From assembly GCF_905147045.1 (NCBI RefSeq), contig NC_065916.1, positions 7,542,468 through 7,606,467 on the forward strand: a stretch of DNA of 64,000 nt. The letters are read 5' to 3'. The notes under the pieces were generated by a model. The model ran no database searches. It had not been told where the DNA came from and was given only the letters and a program-made list of their open reading frames with translations. Below, piece after piece: positions 31,301 to 33,979 of this stretch. A program made the position numbers and the translations under genes. Numbering within the stretch: the stretch's first letter is position 1; each line of letters starts with the position of its first letter. This stretch comes from Nymphalis io. Taxonomy: Eukaryota; Arthropoda; Insecta; Lepidoptera; Nymphalidae.

Positions 31301-33242
31301 AAGTATGTACACTCCCATGCCTCGGAAAGCATGTAAAGCCGTTGGTCCTGCACCTGAACTCTTTCTGGTCGTGTCAATTGCTGTCCCATCGGATTATGAG
31401 TTAGGGAATAGAGAGAGTGCACCTGAGTTTGCGCACACACCTGTGCACAATAATATCTCCTGCTTAATTGGCTTAGCTATTGAAATTAGCTGCCGTAGCC
31501 GAAAACGGTCTGGAGGACATTATTATTATTACCATAAAGTAAAAAAAGTAAATAAGAAAGTTTAACAACATGATGAAAGAAGAAACAAAACAGTTAGAAA
31601 AATATTTACTATTATAAATTATTATCAAAAAAAAAAACAAAAAATTAAACATTACCATAACTGTGTATCCTATTTAATATTATAAAGGCAAAAGCGAGCT
31701 TGTTTATTCAATAATTCCTAATGTATATAACATCTAAACTACTATATACATTATCAGGGTTAAGGAACAGAACTTGAGGTACAAACAAGCCACGGGCAAC
31801 AAATAGTGTTTTATATATTCTGATGATACTATAGTATAAGTTTTATTTTCAAATAATTCTCAGCACTTAATGATAGATGACAGGTTCAATAGATCGTTAT
31901 GAGGAAATAAAATGTAATATTTTCTTTTGTTTATTACTGTTAAAACTATATGCTTGATCGGCATCACAATTTAGTGCTGTGGGGAAATATTGAGACTCAG
32001 CTCAAAAGAGGAATGTTAGGGCACAATGAGAACATCCTAGAAGTATCATTAACAATTTTAAAATTTGGCAGCACACAAAGAAAAGAATTAGTTTAAAAAT
32101 GATTTAATTACCTATACACATTGCGTAAAATAGATTAAGAACTCAATCGTATTTTATGGATTTGAATATCTATTCCTGTTAAAAAAAATTTTTTTTTAAA
32201 ATTATATTATTTAATAATATTAACATAATTATGTCTAAAATTTGGCGGCACACAAAAGCCGCGGCACAGTGGTTGAGAATCACTGGTTACTTTAAATTTA
32301 TGAAGTTACAATGTATAATATATATTCTTCTCCAAGGAAAAATACATATATTGTCTAATTTACAGTTTATTTCCATGGGTGCCAACGGCACAGGACGGGT
32401 ACATTTGGCACACCAGCACACCATCTATGTCCAGCAGTGGATCAATATCGGCTGAATGATGATTAGCTAAATGCGCAGTGGCATGACTGGCCGTCTTGTG
32501 CGTGCAAAACACTGTTTCATGCACCTTTCAAACCAGCACGTAATAATACTAGGTAATGCTGTTTAGAGTTAGAATGATTAATGAATGTTACCTACCTAGA
32601 CTGGCTTGCATAAAGCCCTACCACCACGGGAATGTGTCAAACGTGCCAAATTAAATTGTTATTACTTAAGCGATGTCAAAGTCTCAAATAGAAATACCAA
32701 TATCCATTTTTATGTGTATAGATTTGGATAGTAATAATGTATAATGTTAAAATGAATAAATGTTAAATTAATTGTTCGGTTTGAATAATAATTAACATAA
32801 TGGATTTGATTTCTGTTGAGTATGATTCGATAAATTATATTATAAGATAAAGTGTAAAAAAAAAGATTTTTAATTATACGTAATATCATTGTATTACTAT
32901 TAATATGAATTATTTATATCGTATAAAAATTATGTTACTTATTGGATTCGATTTTTATATGAAAATAGTCTAACTTACTTTCATAATATTATATACCAGG
33001 TATATATTTCTATAATACACAGTTTAAATTACTTTTTAGTAATAATGTTGTTTTTAAGTTATAAACCAATGAATAAACGGCGTAAGAGCACTCGCATCGT
33101 ATACAATGTGGATCATTTGACATTTCATTGATAACGGGGCTCACCTTGTCAAAGTTGGTATAGGATCGTAATTAGGAGACGTATGCTGCTCCTCCCATTG
33201 TTTCAGAAGCTCAGTAACTTCTTGAGCTGGTCCTGAATCCAT
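2124..33242 (-). CDS. mahj: mahjong / DCAF1 (VprBP) orthologue, complete 33-exon coding region
   Basis: DCAF1 is the WD40 substrate receptor of the CUL4-DDB1-ROC1 ubiquitin ligase, largely nuclear; in flies it acts with Lgl in cell competition and its ligase is restrained by Merlin. I assembled 33 exons (listed separately) with GT/AG borders and matching phases: 4,299 nt, 1,432 residues, slightly shorter than human DCAF1 (about 1,500). Recognisable family blocks in order are the N-terminal ELLKQWEEQH, DPDPFDERHPSR, NVAACRLTLDLMPGLE, SNSSWAEMETYVIG, YLTPMGEYQE, AFEALKYLAALL, YFEAHLRIR, a LisH motif at about 822-854, HSIITEYLYNQHALCKNPV, the WD40 part with DDRIIGTKG, NRATFNPTDELVL and VWDLRTFHLL, then a Glu/Asp-rich tail ending FDNIIEFEID. 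The start is supported by A at -3 and G at +4 and by homology from residue 6. The span is inflated by SINE-filled introns, the first about 5.2 kb. The first WDxR motif reads WDVN. Identity is very sure; single exon edges are inferred. Confidence 0.96.
2283..2404 (-). CDS. mahj: mahj exon 32 (residues 1368-1408)
   Basis: Encodes LASSLLRNAVLGLAEGSGSG and a basic RRRRVRTRRR end, unlike the flanking acidic exons. Borders TTCAG and GTGCGT keep the frame. Similarity to DCAF1 is low, so an alternative donor is possible. Confidence 0.82.
3033..3114 (-). CDS. mahj: mahj exon 31, acidic tail (residues 1341-1368)
   Basis: Encodes seven Glu then LAGGSDNDDGSDSGSDNDDD. Acidic character matches the DCAF1 C-terminal tail, which binds Merlin in vertebrates. 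Phase is consistent with both neighbours. Confidence 0.9.
3396..3416. repeat. (GT)n microsatellite
   Basis: Pure GT run between mahj exons 31 and 30; another GT-rich tract borders the exon 30 donor at about 3885-3912. Confidence 0.9.
3914..4071 (-). CDS. mahj: mahj exon 30, last WD40 blade (residues 1288-1340)
   Basis: Encodes TIDVKRNIYSLGVSRFGTQI and VQESCVKLYDVGRKRDHDDD, matching DCAF1 'IDVKRNIFDLCTDTKD...CRLYEVGRQR'. A GT-rich microsatellite follows the donor. Confidence 0.95.
4273..4573 (-). mobile_element. tRNA-derived SINE family B
   Basis: Read on the minus strand the head shows pol III boxes: A-box-like TGGCCCTGTGGTTAGAACG and B-box-like GGGTCAAACCC, then a body, and the tail GCCCAGCAGTGGGACATTCA. 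This is a tRNA-like SINE of about 300 bp, in the intron between exons 30 and 29. Confidence 0.85.
4772..5067 (+). mobile_element. SINE-like family A, full length
   Basis: Near-identical to the 1261 copy with an 11-base A tail; in the mahj intron between exons 30 and 29. Confidence 0.88.
5083..5515. mobile_element. single arm related to the foldback element, with an insert
   Basis: GACGCGATATCATTGGTCG and, further right, ATCGGAACTTTGAGAG, AGAACTGATTGTAGTG and GAATCGCATGGCAT match the left arm at 28500-28735. A roughly 180-bp unrelated block (about 5155-5335) splits it. Its right end runs up to the mahj exon 29 donor. Confidence 0.55.
5521..5641 (-). CDS. mahj: mahj exon 29, WD40 (residues 1248-1288)
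   Basis: Encodes VIFNPTCTALYAVCSDQDSE and TSFKTLDPYDYSSI, matching DCAF1 'VVFNHTGTVMYGAML...SSFRTFNATDYKPIA'. Dispersed-repeat sequence abuts the donor. Confidence 0.95.
5731..6030 (+). mobile_element. tRNA-derived SINE family B
   Basis: Forward copy. AGCCGAGATGGCCCAGTGG (A box) and GGATTCAAACCCGGGC (B box) lead; the tail is GGCCTTAGCCCAGCAGTGGG. Between mahj exons 29 and 28. Confidence 0.87.
6063..6322 (-). mobile_element. tRNA-derived SINE family D
   Basis: On the minus strand the head TGGCGTGGTTGGTAGAACAC carries an A box and GTGGGTTCGATTCCCACCC a B box; the body has GACATGTTCATG complement and the distal end CACACGGCCATCTGATCCC. It ends about 27 bp from mahj exon 28. Confidence 0.8.
6349..6426 (-). 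CDS. mahj: mahj exon 28, second WDxR motif (residues 1222-1247)
   Basis: Encodes VISNTEVWDLRTFHLLRTVP and SLDKSE. WDLR at 1229-1232 keeps the DDB1-binding WDxR signature. Confidence 0.95.
6866..7122 (-). mobile_element. tRNA-derived SINE family D
   Basis: Second, slightly diverged full-length copy, in the same orientation about 800 bp away in the next intron. Confidence 0.8.
7342..7620 (+). mobile_element. SINE-like family A nested in a MITE copy
   Basis: Lacks a long A tail. The repeat is flanked by ACAAAAT on both sides (7331-7337 and about 7620-7626), a likely target-site duplication, and splits a MITE related to the one at 9405-9700. Confidence 0.82.
7783..7880 (-). CDS. mahj: mahj exon 27, first WDx(R) motif (residues 1189-1221)
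   Basis: Encodes DGVLWDVNTGKEIHKFDKLN and QTHSGVFHPNGLE. In vertebrate DCAF1 this is WDVR, one of two DDB1-contacting WDxR motifs; here the Arg position (1196) is Asn. Confidence 0.95.
7975..8095. repeat. dispersed repeat shared with the insert at 5155-5335
   Basis: GGGTATTCCGG, CCCACATACCCCCC and a terminal CAGCGAGAAAAAAAAA resemble, in inverse, parts of the 5155-5335 insert (GGGGGTGTATGTGGGG, CGGAATACCCA). A diverged lepidopteran dispersed repeat, exact type unknown. Confidence 0.45.
8455..8656 (+). mobile_element. SINE-like family A, 5'-truncated and diverged
   Basis: Retains the central GGTTGGAAGGGTGAGTGAGC and the CCACTTACCATCAGGTGGCC tail motif; ends about 115 nt beyond the mahj exon 26 donor. 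Confidence 0.75.
8774..8970 (-). CDS. mahj: mahj exon 26, WD40 (residues 1123-1189)
   Basis: Encodes LDNEEYVEFSKMSDDRIIGT and KGETASIFDTRTGHELMTL then NRATFNPTDELVLS, one of the best conserved DCAF1 blocks. Confidence 0.96.
9036..9271 (-). mobile_element. SINE family B, internally deleted
   Basis: Tail and head are both present, but the body and B-box region have been lost or diverged; starts about 65 bp upstream of mahj exon 26. Confidence 0.65.
9405..9700. mobile_element. MITE-like element with an expanded internal minisatellite
   Basis: Bounded by 13-bp inverted repeats ATTGATGTGTAAA at 9407-9419 and its complement at 9686-9698. The interior is mostly a 30-bp tandem array. Partial relatives at about 7310-7655 and 13795-13905 share the same left end and a single copy of the unit, so the array looks like an expansion within this copy. 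Confidence 0.65.
9464..9673. repeat. 30-bp minisatellite, seven units, with CRE palindromes
   Basis: Unit near AATCTTACGCTGACGTCA plus TCTGACGCTCGA, exact period 30: the core starts at 9471, 9501, 9531, 9561, 9591, 9621 and 9651. Five of seven units keep a perfect TGACGTCA; units four and five carry point changes. Lies in the mahj intron just past the exon 25 donor. Confidence 0.9.
9732..9823 (-). CDS. mahj: mahj exon 25, WD40 (residues 1093-1123)
   Basis: Encodes ASRDGCLLLASSTTSWRTLS then ALWNMKEFEQ, matching DCAF1 '[25 protein letters not shown]'. Its donor lies about 33 bp from the right end of the CRE-minisatellite MITE. Confidence 0.95.
9967..10261 (+). mobile_element. SINE-like family A, full length
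   Basis: Complete copy with poly(A) end, in the intron between mahj exons 25 and 24. Confidence 0.88.
10500..10716 (-). mobile_element. SINE-like family A, partial
   Basis: Reverse-oriented diverged copy; begins at GCGACCTGATGTGAAGTGGTC and ends near GGTACC. It shares the exon 25-24 intron with the opposite-facing copy at 9967. Confidence 0.72.
10770..10889 (-). CDS. mahj: mahj exon 24, first WD40 blade (residues 1053-1092)
   Basis: Encodes PTQQQLLTATSSGDIRIFNL and FTGVEENSYQVHES, matching DCAF1 '[29 protein letters not shown]'. 40 whole codons. Confidence 0.93.
11115..11262 (-). mobile_element. SINE-like family A, degenerate fragment
   Basis: GCCACCGCCCATAGACATGG and GCGCCACCAACAATGGGAAC mark the central part of family A in reverse. 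Confidence 0.6.
11434..11638 (-). CDS. mahj: mahj exon 23 (residues 984-1052)
   Basis: Encodes EPHKCPSPAARGLWAGGEA, an Arg/Ala-rich segment and RLAHSHFAHVRTLRLQDDDA then YFTHTIFH, the lead-in to the WD40 domain. Very GC-rich; similarity is moderate, phase and borders are good. Confidence 0.9.
11982..12206 (-). CDS. mahj: mahj exon 22 (residues 909-984)
   Basis: Encodes RKVQNPALSSPV, a linker, then PPRITLHSIITEYLYNQHAL and CKNPVVTCPQFNLF, matching DCAF1 'LDSIITEYLREQHARCKNPVATCPPFSLF'. I placed the acceptor at ATTCCAG next to 12206 because a later AG (…GCCAG) gives a stop with the incoming phase. Confidence 0.94.
12310..12545 (+). mobile_element. SINE-like family A, highly diverged
   Basis: GGGCTTTGTGCAAGC at the left and GGGCGGTGGTGACCATGTAC at the right keep the order of family A, but the middle is poorly matched. 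Confidence 0.5.
12690..12838 (-). mobile_element. tRNA-derived SINE head
   Basis: On the minus strand CCGGTGGCTGGATTGTAGG then GGGGTTCGATTCCTCGGTCG look like A and B boxes of a tRNA-like SINE. The body after the B box does not match families B, C or D, so it may be a further family. Confidence 0.5.
12874..13166 (-). CDS. mahj: mahj exon 21, LisH motif and Pro/Ala-rich linker (residues 812-909)
   Basis: Longest coding exon. ISYNERQLLQLVAEHLRARG followed by LRDSAAALVREARLP is the LisH dimerisation motif (about residues 822-854). It runs into a Pro/Ala/Arg linker with a seven-proline run, then HAHDDCPSPTVIKL. Extremely GC- and CpG-rich, which produces long spurious ORFs on the opposite strand. 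Confidence 0.95.
13240..13385 (-). CDS. mahj: mahj exon 20 (residues 763-811)
   Basis: Encodes LMRDPILQEKRQEHVMFQKY and ALELLERVSGKSKHM, matching DCAF1 'LMKEPVLQDKRSDHVKFCKYAAELIERVSGK'. Confidence 0.96.
13795..13905. mobile_element. partial relative of the minisatellite MITE
   Basis: AATTGATGTGTGAAC, GTGTACCGGTCTCACGCAC and one diverged unit (AATCTTTCGCAGACGTCATA) match the left part of the 9405 element. Right end not found. Adjacent to mahj exon 19 donor. Confidence 0.55.
13938..14091 (-). CDS. mahj: mahj exon 19 (residues 712-763)
   Basis: Encodes VLLSMMMVKSPITDADRLRG and LACRALAGLARCPTVRQIIS, a near-identical DCAF1 block ('IKMPITDADQIRALACKALVGLSRSSTVRQIISKLPLF'). Confidence 0.96.
14352..14462 (+). 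mobile_element. SINE-like family A, 3' part
   Basis: Central and tail blocks only; joined directly to a family C tail that starts at 14462, so two elements meet here. Confidence 0.6.
14462..14561 (+). mobile_element. SINE family C tail fragment
   Basis: CTGCGCTTGAACTATTTGCG to TTTGCGCACACACT; matches the tail half of the 27189 and 31161 copies. Confidence 0.6.
14562..14845 (-). mobile_element. SINE family B
   Basis: Nearly complete reverse copy. Its head end adjoins a (CA)n tract at about 14844-14860, and its tail adjoins the family C tail fragment. Confidence 0.8.
14966..15088 (-). CDS. mahj: mahj exon 18 (residues 671-711)
   Basis: Encodes a Ser/Lys-rich start (ITGSSKKKTTAKSYEDVIQK) then VWESVRTNNGIM, matching DCAF1 'MWNVVQSNNGI'. 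41 whole codons. Confidence 0.93.
15140..15319 (+). mobile_element. SINE-like family A, 5'-truncated
   Basis: Begins within the TGTAATTACAGGC block and runs to CTTCCTATTCTATAAAAAA. A small deletion removes the usual CCACTTA of the tail motif. Confidence 0.75.
15368..15552 (-). mobile_element. SINE family B, degenerate
   Basis: GGAGCTTATTCCGCCACC and GGTGCTTGTTCGGGTTCGAA keep family B order; several internal deletions. Confidence 0.55.
15651..15903 (-). mobile_element. SINE family B, head lost
   Basis: Clean tail and body up to the B-box block (CGGGTTTGAAATCACGG); the A-box end is missing. Confidence 0.8.
16127..16462 (+). mobile_element. SINE family C
   Basis: Starts CTGTCTCGTTGATTTAGTGG (A box region) but lacks the B box; continues with the shared TGCGCAGTTGGCTA block and ends GGACATTATTATTATTATT. 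Confidence 0.75.
16705..17175 (+). pseudogene. RTE-type LINE 3' fragment in a mahj intron
   Basis: Encodes, with one frameshift near 16850, the RTE reverse transcriptase tail: LPVMTHGSETW, then RIAKLKWQWVGHIARRTDGR, GRKVLEWRPRTGRRSGGRPP, TRWTDDLERVAGSRWMRAAQ and GEAFVQ. It is 5'-truncated, as LINE insertions usually are, lies opposite to mahj, and ends about 20 bp from the exon 17 donor. Confidence 0.85.
17198..17289 (-). CDS. mahj: mahj exon 17 (residues 640-670)
   Basis: Encodes GAADGDIVPEPEVQRAALNV then LVNCVCAPVQR, matching DCAF1 'AEIQKSALQIIINCVCGP'. A LINE fragment ends within about 25 nt of the donor. The acceptor (AAG) has a poor pyrimidine tract, so this edge is less sure. Confidence 0.9.
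18007..18137 (-). CDS. mahj: mahj exon 16 (residues 596-640)
   Basis: Encodes ETVRSALDVVSVCCVAPRVQ and LLLTEKIDMRDADL then TGVHIVLG, aligned with DCAF1 'DTVRFALDVLAILTVVPKIQLQLAE...GISIILG'. Confidence 0.95.
18200..18330. repeat. dispersed lepidopteran repeat fragment
   Basis: CTAATATTATAAATGCAGAAG, TCTGTTACACTTTAACG and AAACCACTAAGCCGATTG form a motif series also seen, decayed, at about 3650-3740, 26410-26470 and 31670-31790. Exact element unknown. Confidence 0.5.
18563..18848 (-). mobile_element. SINE-like family A, near full length
   Basis: Reverse copy with a T-rich left end; in the intron between exons 16 and 15, about 90 bp from the exon 15 donor. Confidence 0.85.
18936..19096 (-). 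CDS. mahj: mahj exon 15 (residues 543-596)
   Basis: Encodes TPEEIQEQIEMVQGAAWARW then PPVDELLELGGVSLLLQVV, matching DCAF1 'QIVEMMEFLIEYGPAQLYWEPAEVFLKLSCVQLLLQLI'. Confidence 0.94.
19351..19391. repeat. (TA)n microsatellite
   Basis: An uninterrupted TA run of about 40 bp in the intron beside mahj exon 14. Confidence 0.95.
19436..19520 (-). CDS. mahj: mahj exon 14 (residues 514-542)
   Basis: Encodes RYFEAHLRIRAAQVARQQ and EPPPYK, matching DCAF1 'RKYFEAHLAIKLEQVKQ...PPYK'. A (TA)n tract lies about 45 nt past the donor. Confidence 0.95.
20192..20287 (-). mobile_element. SINE family B tail fragment
   Basis: ACAGCCTGTAAATTTCCCAC start and partial body; diverged. Confidence 0.55.
20340..20476 (-). 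CDS. mahj: mahj exon 13 (residues 469-514)
   Basis: Encodes DGLRKLYNVISTLPIL, an acidic EEEESRVSDDE stretch, then RQIVRHVCVALR. Markedly GC-rich compared with its introns. Confidence 0.94.
20545..20645 (+). mobile_element. SINE-like family A fragment
   Basis: GGGTCAGTGAGCCAGTATAA and GGGCGGTGGTGACCACATAC remain; internally deleted. Confidence 0.5.
20650..20735 (+). mobile_element. SINE family C tail fragment
   Basis: GGGATAGAGCATCTGTGTTTG through CGCGCAGTTGGCTAG; follows a family A fragment directly, the same A-C pairing as at 14462. Confidence 0.55.
20762..20873 (-). CDS. mahj: mahj exon 12 (residues 431-468)
   Basis: Encodes KYALWLLECSHDSGRCHATM then FFGLSFQFRVILEEFDNQ, aligned with DCAF1 'YTLWLMECSHASGCCHATMFF'. 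Confidence 0.95.
20998..21295 (-). mobile_element. SINE family B, full length
   Basis: Complete copy between mahj exons 12 and 11, ending GGGCCATCTTGACTCA at its tRNA-like head. Confidence 0.87.
21378..21511 (-). CDS. mahj: mahj exon 11 (residues 387-431)
   Basis: Encodes KFLEVPRPSVAATGVSICLY and YLAYCEDAMERVCLMPRHTL, matching DCAF1 'LLEIPRPSMAATGVSMCLYYL'. Confidence 0.96.
21574..21822 (-). mobile_element. SINE-like family A, diverged
   Basis: Reverse copy from a T-rich start to CGTGGGTGGTACCTACCTGG and GGGCTTGCACAAAG; many substitutions. Confidence 0.65.
22150..22317 (-). CDS. mahj: mahj exon 10 (residues 331-386)
   Basis: Encodes FLSHVFEKNALGLILGYLNV, then SRLAFEALKYLAALLCHKKF and SIDFINMGGLQ, an armadillo-like repeat conserved in DCAF1. 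56 whole codons. Confidence 0.96.
22646..22706. repeat. (ACGC)n microsatellite
   Basis: Imperfect ACGC/ACGA tetranucleotide run in the intron between mahj exons 10 and 9. Confidence 0.9.
22753..22838 (-). CDS. mahj: mahj exon 9 (residues 302-330)
   Basis: Encodes NIQIHPPTDATKQMLILRYL followed by TPMGEYQE, nearly identical in pattern to vertebrate DCAF1 'QRLILQYLTPLGEYQE'. Confidence 0.95.
23120..23233 (-). CDS. mahj: mahj exon 8 (residues 264-302)
   Basis: Starts with a His/Pro-rich linker and ends with SSNSSWAEMETYVIG, the conserved DCAF1 'SNSSWSEM..WVIG' block. The acceptor is the least certain edge. Confidence 0.9.
23846..23941 (-). CDS. mahj: mahj exon 7 (residues 232-264)
   Basis: Encodes an acidic, Gly-rich linker (DRDKDEGGGGDMLVDETPPV and onwards). 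It is a low-similarity part of the protein; borders TTTCAG and GTGAGT fit the phase of both neighbours. Confidence 0.85.
24655..24718 (-). mobile_element. 5'-truncated SINE family B tail with target-site duplication
   Basis: About 64 bp of tail only, bracketed by TTAATTGTCA at 24641-24650 and 24721-24730. The right end is about 26 bp from the mahj exon 6 donor. Confidence 0.75.
24745..24853 (-). CDS. mahj: mahj exon 6 (residues 196-232)
   Basis: Encodes a weakly conserved, Asn/Lys/Arg-rich linker (PNQNLVTPPNQTRHFARFDK and onwards). Support is GT/AG borders and phase rather than strong similarity. A SINE fragment lies about 26 nt past its donor. Confidence 0.85.
25071..25264 (-). mobile_element. 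SINE family D with internal deletion
   Basis: Both ends match the other two copies; about 60 bp of body around the CTTGTAC block is missing. Confidence 0.75.
25512..25584 (-). CDS. mahj: mahj exon 5 (residues 171-195)
   Basis: Short 73-nt exon encoding RDLNAMLIPLMLKRLHELRN. Two AGs lie close together at the acceptor; only the upstream one keeps the reading frame open. Confidence 0.92.
26227..26351 (-). CDS. mahj: mahj exon 4 (residues 130-171)
   Basis: Encodes DNEALIHRLVNWATN and PLQCYATGLLAAAMEVQEIA, matching the DCAF1 'YSTGLLGGAME' block. Ends two bases into the Arg codon completed by exon 5. Confidence 0.95.
26642..26922 (-). mobile_element. SINE-like family A, full length, diverged
   Basis: Reverse copy ending AGACGGGCTTGCAAAAAGCC; about 65 bp from the mahj exon 3 donor. 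Confidence 0.78.
26991..27128 (-). CDS. mahj: mahj exon 3 (residues 84-129)
   Basis: Encodes LVNDYVRDTYY through LNVAACRLTLDLMPGLEMSVVFQ, 46 whole codons. This matches the first helical repeats of the DCAF1 armadillo-like region. Confidence 0.95.
27189..27548 (+). mobile_element. tRNA-derived SINE family C, full length
   Basis: A box TGGTGTAATGGCTAGA and B box GGGTTCAAGCCCCAGG are clear. The body includes GGGAATAGAGAGTGCACCTG and the tail is CGGTCAGGACAACATCATC. In the intron between exons 3 and 2. Confidence 0.85.
27793..27943 (-). CDS. mahj: mahj exon 2 (residues 33-83)
   Basis: Encodes EIIEAETENFMKKDPDPFDE and the following HPSRTDPECALGHALKVMFKKDNFMTK, a highly conserved DCAF1 segment. 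Flanks are TTTCAG before and GTAAAA after; ends in phase 0. Confidence 0.95.
28450..29820. mobile_element. foldback element with long inverted arms
   Basis: The left arm (about 28450-28800) and right arm (about 29180-29820, without its nested SINE) are inverted copies: GACGCGATATCATTGGTCG, TTGAATAATCTATGATATTC and CGATTGGAATAGGG occur in both, mirrored. Arms are about 350 bp with a spacer of about 380 bp. No transposase is visible, so it is non-autonomous. In mahj intron 1. Confidence 0.75.
29297..29591 (-). mobile_element. SINE family B nested in the foldback element
   Basis: Full-length copy bracketed by TTCTTTATTC on both sides (about 29283-29292 and 29590-29599), a target-site duplication. 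It interrupts the right arm of the inverted-repeat element. Confidence 0.83.
29830..31150. other. mahj intron 1, unannotated AT-rich part
   Basis: Strongly AT-rich with no recognisable repeat or coding pattern between the foldback element and the family C SINE. Confidence 0.4.
31161..31531 (+). mobile_element. tRNA-derived SINE family C, full length
   Basis: GCCTCGTTGGTCTAATGGGT (A box) and GGGTTCAATTCCCAGG (B box); ends GGACATTATTATTATTACC. In mahj intron 1. Confidence 0.85.
32490..32628 (-). mobile_element. SINE-like family A, head fragment
   Basis: Only the 5' half remains (…CTTTCAAACCAGCACGTAAT … GGCTTGCATAAAGCCCTACC), in mahj intron 1. Confidence 0.55.
33145..33242 (-). CDS. mahj: mahj exon 1 (residues 1-33)
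   Basis: Contains the initiator ATG (33240-33242) in a good context and encodes the N-terminal AQEVTELLKQWEEQH helix, which matches the start of vertebrate DCAF1. The donor reads GTGAGC on the minus strand; the exon ends after two bases of an Arg codon. Confidence 0.93.
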
Positions 33243-33420
33243 AGTAGTTCACTATCACGTTAGCAGTATTACTTGAAAACTCATCTAACCTAACACAAAT
33301 CTATAAACTGTCAAACACGCAACCACTTCGTACACACACCGCGAACAGTATGGACGTAAATTAAAATAATTTTATAATTTATGAATCATTTTTATTATAC
33401 AAAAAGTTTATGTTAGACTA
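33243..33420 (-). promoter_or_regulatory. mahj 5' flank (5' UTR and probable core promoter)
   Basis: The sequence just upstream of the ATG is AT-rich with a small GC-richer patch (about 33320-33355). I see no TATA box at a fixed distance and no clear initiator, so the transcription start cannot be placed. The role is inferred only from position. Confidence 0.3.
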
Positions 33421-33805
33421 ATAAATTTATTTACAACGAGCGTACTGTACGAGGGTATTTTGTTCCGCACACTCTTTTCCGTTTCCACCATCAACTTAAC
33501 AATAGGGATACCATATAAAATTATAAATTAGTCAAACATTGGTGCTATATTAATTAACAAAATAACCGTAAAAAAAAGTCAAAGCCGTGTTGCCATCGTA
33601 ATAAATAATGTGTTATTACAAAGTATGTATAACCGCATTGGTTCAACGACTCAGCTAAACAAAATCTTACCTACGAATGCACAAAAAATTTATTCGGCTA
33701 TGATGAAAATATTTTTTTAAGTTAATGGCTTATCTGTTTTAAGTCTATTAAAATAATACATTGGGTATTGCAATTCTAATATAATTAAAAATTGAATCAC
33801 ATTTT

Positions 33806-33973
33806 ACTAGTGTAGAATTTTGTGCAAGCTCGTCTGGGTACGTACCAACCACTCATCAGTTATTCTACCGCAAAATAGCAATGTAAGCGATGGTTAACAT
33901 CTCTTACATTGCCAATGTCTGTGGGTATTGGTGACAACTTACCATCAGGTGGCCCATTTGCTCGTCGTCCGTT
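33806..33973 (+). mobile_element. SINE-like family A with internal deletion
   Basis: Head (TTTTGTGCAAGCTCGTCTGG) and tail (ACTTACCATCAGGTGGCCC) are present; about 110 bp of the middle is missing. Upstream of the mahj start. Confidence 0.75.
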
Positions 33974-33979
33974 TTATTT

